From positions 1-7,765 of the forward strand of contig JAFGPU010000501.1 in the NCBI GenBank assembly GCA_016936035.1: a stretch of 7,765 nt of DNA, in the 5' to 3' direction. Positions 4,779 through 7,765 of the stretch are shown here, piece after piece. Position numbers and translations under genes: made by a program. The stretch comes from Acidimicrobiales bacterium. Its GTDB lineage: Bacteria; Actinomycetota; Acidimicrobiia; Acidimicrobiales; VFJN01. The notes below the pieces were generated by a model. It saw only the letters and a list, made by a program, of their open reading frames with translations, did no database searches and was not told the DNA's origin. The number at the start of each line of letters is the position of its first letter. Positions within the stretch are counted from its first letter, which is position 1.

Positions 4779-6422
4779 GTGCTGGTAGAGCTCGCGGTCC
4801 GCGATCTGGGTGTCATCGCCGAACTGCGCCTGGTCCTGGGCGGCAGCATGACGGTCGTGACGGGCGAGACCGGTGCCGGCAAGACCATGGTCGTCGACGC
4901 CATCGAGCTGCTGGTGGGCGGCCGCGCCGACCCGATGATGGTGCGCACCGGGGCCGACGAGGCCTGGGTGGAGGGCCGGTTCGTGCGCGGGACGGGCGGC
5001 CACGAGGCCGCCGACGCGCCCGACGAGGTCGTCGTCGCCCGCGCCATCCCGCGCTCGGGCCGCAGCCGCGCCTACATCGACGGGCGGCTGGCGACGGCGT
5101 CCGAGCTGGCCAACCTCGGCGGGTTGCTGGTCGACCTGCACGGCCAGCACGCACACCAGTCGCTGCTCCACCCGACGGCCCAGCGAGACGCCCTCGACCG
5201 CTTCGCCGGCATCGACCTGGCGCCGCTCCGCGCCGCCCGGGTCGCCGTCCACGACCTGGTCGACGAGCTGGCCAAGATGGGCGGCGACGAGCGCGCCCGC
5301 GCCCGCGAGCTCGATCTGGTCCGCTACCAGGTCGACGAGATCGACGATGCCGCCATCACCGGGCCCGACGAGGACGACGAGCTCGAGGCCGTCGAGGATG
5401 CGCTCGCCGACGCCGCGGCCCACCGGGAGGCAGCCGCCGTGGCGGTCGCGGCCCTCAGCGGCGACGGCGCCGAGCCCGCCACCGACGCGGTCGCCTCGGT
5501 GGCCGACGCCGTCGGGGTCGCGGTGGCCGCGGTGGCCGGGCGCCGCCCGTTCGCCGGCGCCGAGGAACGCCTGCGGGCGCTGGCCGCCGAGGTGGTCGAC
5601 GTCGCCGGCGAGCTGCGCACGGTGGGCGAGGCCATCGACGAGGACCCCGAGCGGCTCGAGCAGGTCCGCCAGCGCCGGCACCTGCTGCACGAGTTGCGGC
5701 GCAAGTACGGCGAGTCGCTGGCCGACGTGATCGCCGAGGGCGACCGGCTCCGCGCCCGGCTGGACGAGCTCGAGGGCCACGACCAGCGGGCTGCCCAGCT
5801 CGACGAGGCGCTGGCCGAGGCTCGACAGGTCGAGGCGGCCGAGGCCGCGAAGGTCGCCGCGGCCCGCCGGGCCGCCGCGCCCGACCTGGCGGCACGCATC
5901 CAGGCCAACCTGGTGGAGCTGGCCATGCCCAAGGCCGTGGTGGCCATCGAGGTCCAGGGCGACGACCCCGGCGACGACGTCGAGGTGCGGCTCGCCGCCA
6001 ACCCGGGAACGCCGCCCCTGCCGCTGTCCAAGGTCGCCTCGGGTGGCGAACTGGCGCGAACCATGCTCGCGTTGCGTCTCGTGCTCACCGACGCGCCCCC
6101 CACCCTGGTCTTCGACGAGGTCGACGCCGGCATCGGCGGCGCCGCCGCGGTGGCGGTCGGTCGGGCGCTGGCGCGGCTGGGCCGCGAGCACCAGGTCCTG
6201 GTGGTGACCCACCTCCCCCAGGTCGCGGCCTACGCCGATGCTCAGGTGCGGGTGGCCAAGCACAGCGACGAGTCGGCGACCGTGTCCCGCGTCACCGTGC
6301 TCGACCACGACGAGCGCGTCGTCGAGCTGTCACGGATGCTGTCGGGGCAGCCCGACAGCGAGGCGGCACGCACCCACGCGGCCGAGCTCCTGGCGACCGC
6401 CGCCGGCGAACGGGGACGCTGA
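4779..6422 (+). CDS. recN: DNA repair protein RecN (SMC-like ATPase)
   Basis: RecN is a cytoplasmic SMC-family ATPase that gathers DNA ends and sister chromatids during double-strand break repair with RecA. The 547 residues are near the usual 550-590. Walker A is GETGAGKT (29-36). LVDLHGQHAHQSLL, which follows the N-terminal head half, is the RecN-typical segment, followed by QRDALDRFAG. Residues of about 155-375 are Ala/Glu/Arg-rich coiled-coil arms around a central hinge-like region. The C-terminal head half has the ABC signature LSKVASGGELAR (416-427), Walker B with VFDEVDAGIGG (444-454, Glu447 catalytic) and the H-loop VTHLPQVAAYAD with His478. All ATPase residues are intact. The GTG start is backed by an excellent ribosome site. 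No LexA-type SOS box (GAAC-N4-GTTC) is visible just upstream, so expression probably comes from the operon promoter. The stop TGA abuts the next gene's ATG. Confidence 0.96.
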   Translation: MLVELAVRDLGVIAELRLVLGGSMTVVTGETGAGKTMVVDAIELLVGGRADPMMVRTGADEAWVEGRFVRGTGGHEAADAPDEVVVARAIPRSGRSRAYIDGRLATASELANLGGLLVDLHGQHAHQSLLHPTAQRDALDRFAGIDLAPLRAARVAVHDLVDELAKMGGDERARARELDLVRYQVDEIDDAAITGPDEDDELEAVEDALADAAAHREAAAVAVAALSGDGAEPATDAVASVADAVGVAVAAVAGRRPFAGAEERLRALAAEVVDVAGELRTVGEAIDEDPERLEQVRQRRHLLHELRRKYGESLADVIAEGDRLRARLDELEGHDQRAAQLDEALAEARQVEAAEAAKVAAARRAAAPDLAARIQANLVELAMPKAVVAIEVQGDDPGDDVEVRLAANPGTPPLPLSKVASGGELARTMLALRLVLTDAPPTLVFDEVDAGIGGAAAVAVGRALARLGREHQVLVVTHLPQVAAYADAQVRVAKHSDESATVSRVTVLDHDERVVELSRMLSGQPDSEAARTHAAELLATAAGERGR

Positions 6423-7765
6423 ATGGCCTCGTCGAGCGACGATCGGCAGGAGCCTCCGTCTCGTCCTGCGGGCGACGACCGGCCGACAGGGCCCGACGAG
6501 CCGGCGCCGGGCGACGTCCGCCCCCCGGCTCCCGACGTTCCCACCACCGCCGCCGGCGGTGAGGGCAGCGACTCGGCGAGCGACCCCCGCGCGGCCGGGG
6601 ACGATCGACCGGCCCGGCGGCTGTCACGCGCGGGGCTGCGCCGGCGCAACGCCACGTTCGACGGTCCGATCAGCGGGGTCGCCCGGGTCGACCGGCGCAC
6701 CAAGCGCCTCGTCAAGCGGCTGCAGCCCGGCGACATCGCCATCATCGACCACGAGGACCTCGACCGGGTGGCCGCCGAGACGCTGGTCGACGCGGCGCCG
6801 GTCGCCGTCGTCAACGCTGCCGAGTCGATCACCGGGCGGTACCCCAACCTGGGACCGCTGTTGCTGTGCCAGGCGGGCATCCCCTTGGTCGACGGCGTCG
6901 GCGTCGAGGTCATGGAGTCGATCCACGAGGGCACGCCGATCACGATCGACGGTGGCCGGATCCTGGTCGGCGGCGACGTGGTCGCCACGGGCACCCGCCA
7001 GAACACCGCGACGATCGACGCCGCCGTCGACACCGCCCGCGCCAACATGGGTCCCGAGCTCGAGCGGTTCGCCGTGAACACGGTCGAGTACGTCCACCAG
7101 GAGATCGAGCTGCTCACGGGCGACCTCGAGCTGCCCGACATCCGCTGCGACATCGCAGGCCGCCATGTCCTCATCGTCGTCCGGGGCATCGACTACAAGG
7201 AGGACCTCACACTCCTCCAGCAGTCGGGTTACCTCCGCGGTGTGCGCCCCGTGATCATCGGCGTCGACGGCGGGGCCGACGCACTGCTCGAGCGGGGGGC
7301 CGTGCCCGACATCATCATCGGCGACTTCGACTCCGTGTCCGAGAGGGCGCTGCGGTGCGGCGCGCAGCTGGTCGTCCACGGGTACGTGGACGGCCGGGCC
7401 CCCGGGGCGAAGCGGCTCGACGACCTCGGCCTGCCCTACAGCGTGTTCTCGGCGCCCGGCACCAGCGAGGACATCGCGATGCTGCTCGCCTACCAGGAGG
7501 GGGCCGAGCTCATGGTGGCGGTCGGCACCCACAACAGCATGGTCGAGTTCCTCGACAAGGGCCGGCCGGGCATGGCGTCGACGTTCCTGGTGCGCATGAA
7601 GGTCGGCGATGCGCTCGTCGACGCCAAGGGCGTGAGCCGCTTGTACCACCAGTCGGTTCGCACGCGGGACCTCGTCTGGATGATCCTCGCAGCCGTGTTC
7701 ACCTTGGCGGTGGCACTGATGCTGTCCGAGCCGGTCCGGCTCGTCCTCCGCGCCTTCTGGCGCTC
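6423..7765 (+). CDS. steA: SteA-like cytokinetic ring protein with thiamine pyrophosphokinase-like domain, 3' end cut by window
   Basis: This is a homologue of Rv1697/SteA, which in corynebacteria acts with membrane partner SteB at the division septum and affects cell-wall hydrolysis. The 447 residues visible reach the window edge without a stop. Residues 1-78 are Pro/Asp/Ala/Gly-rich and look disordered. The conserved region starts at about 80 (GVARVDRRTKRLVKRLQPGDIAIID, split here as 85-96 and 97-109), followed by VVNAAESITGRYPNLGP (129-145). The C-terminal part looks like thiamine pyrophosphokinase: VDGGADALLERGAVPDIIIG (281-300) runs into DFDSVSE (301-307), then GTSEDIAMLLAY (346-357). 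STFLVRMKVGDALVDAKGVSRLY (386-408) is also typical of SteA. One membrane helix lies at about 418-435, with a basic Arg-containing end. ATG 6423 directly follows the recN stop, so translation is probably coupled. A steB/mctB-like gene would be expected just beyond the window. Confidence 0.88.
   Translation, partial: MASSSDDRQEPPSRPAGDDRPTGPDEPAPGDVRPPAPDVPTTAAGGEGSDSASDPRAAGDDRPARRLSRAGLRRRNATFDGPISGVARVDRRTKRLVKRLQPGDIAIIDHEDLDRVAAETLVDAAPVAVVNAAESITGRYPNLGPLLLCQAGIPLVDGVGVEVMESIHEGTPITIDGGRILVGGDVVATGTRQNTATIDAAVDTARANMGPELERFAVNTVEYVHQEIELLTGDLELPDIRCDIAGRHVLIVVRGIDYKEDLTLLQQSGYLRGVRPVIIGVDGGADALLERGAVPDIIIGDFDSVSERALRCGAQLVVHGYVDGRAPGAKRLDDLGLPYSVFSAPGTSEDIAMLLAYQEGAELMVAVGTHNSMVEFLDKGRPGMASTFLVRMKVGDALVDAKGVSRLYHQSVRTRDLVWMILAAVFTLAVALMLSEPVRLVLRAFWR

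Larger units (their letters stand above)
4717..4788 (+). other. Micro-ORF of 23 codons bridging nadK and recN (possible coupling leader)
   Basis: ATG 4717 overlaps the nadK stop as ATGA. The frame runs to TAG 4786-4788, ten bases into recN. The peptide (MSGRHRGRGRRRRPDDEGRTPCW) would be strongly basic with seven arginines in its first thirteen residues. Ribosomes finishing nadK could re-initiate here and end beside the recN start. No family is recognisable, and arginine richness is expected by chance in GC-rich DNA, so real expression is doubtful. Confidence 0.2.

Noticed and set aside
4700..4780. SOS (LexA) box before recN
   Set aside because: No GAAC-N4-GTTC-type palindrome is present in the gap or the end of nadK.
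2392..5047. Long minus-strand frames (2392-4017 and 3743-5047)
   Set aside because: They are antisense to tlyA, nadK and recN, all of which have complete motif sets; the antisense products show no motif.
4689..6308. 539-residue minus-strand frame opposite recN, and 5324-6133 minus
   Set aside because: Composition is that of antisense coiled-coil coding (His/Gln/Gly or Ser/Ala runs); recN itself is certain.
6238..7649. Frames 6238-7077 plus and 6624-7649 minus over the steA region
   Set aside because: They are shadows of steA, whose true frame is open from 6423 to the window edge and carries recognisable motifs.

Overview
The window is uniformly GC-rich DNA (third codon positions almost all G or C) with dense, closely packed genes. 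It carries a gene order known from Actinobacteria: HAD phosphatase, (small gene), tlyA, nadK/ppnK, recN, steA. This is the order around Rv1692-Rv1697 in Mycobacterium tuberculosis, recalled from family knowledge. Protein details such as a lysine-repeat phasin-like protein and a rhomboid protease set inside the cluster fit a deep-branching actinobacterium (Acidimicrobiia-like is my guess) better than a mycobacterium. No RNA gene, insertion sequence, CRISPR array or prophage gene was seen. This is chromosomal core sequence, not an accessory island.

Layout. At the left edge, on the minus strand, lies the N-terminal part of a membrane acyltransferase-3 protein (591 down to 1, cut by the window). 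A 109-bp divergent gap separates it from a HAD-IIA sugar/glycerol phosphatase on the plus strand (701-1447). A rhomboid intramembrane protease on the minus strand (start 2265 or 2271, stop at 1441) converges on the phosphatase. Their stop codons overlap inside the loop of a perfect 10-bp hairpin, a likely two-way terminator. A 71-bp divergent promoter region (2272-2342) then feeds the rhomboid leftwards and a rightward operon: a phasin/histone-like lysine-repeat protein (2343-2960), the rRNA methyltransferase TlyA (about 2971-3786), NAD kinase (3797-4720), the DNA-repair ATPase RecN (4779-6422) and the cytokinetic-ring protein SteA (6423 to the right edge, cut).

The operon genes are separated by 10, 10, 58 and 0 bp, so they are probably transcribed together from one leaderless promoter just before the lysine-repeat gene. 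They join nucleoid or granule organisation, ribosome methylation, NADP supply, double-strand break repair and cell division. The grouping is conserved, but no shared biochemical pathway is apparent.

No clearly new system is visible. The points most worth checking are: tlyA has no ATG, GTG or TTG start at the place where its protein must begin; a textbook leaderless promoter (TTGCCA-17-TAACCT-7-ATG) and a mirror-image -10 drive the two divergent genes; the convergent stop-codon hairpin; a 14-unit pentapeptide AKK repeat tail; a 23-codon arginine-rich micro-ORF bridging nadK and recN; and a SteA protein that keeps thiamine pyrophosphokinase-like motifs and carries a long disordered N-terminus.
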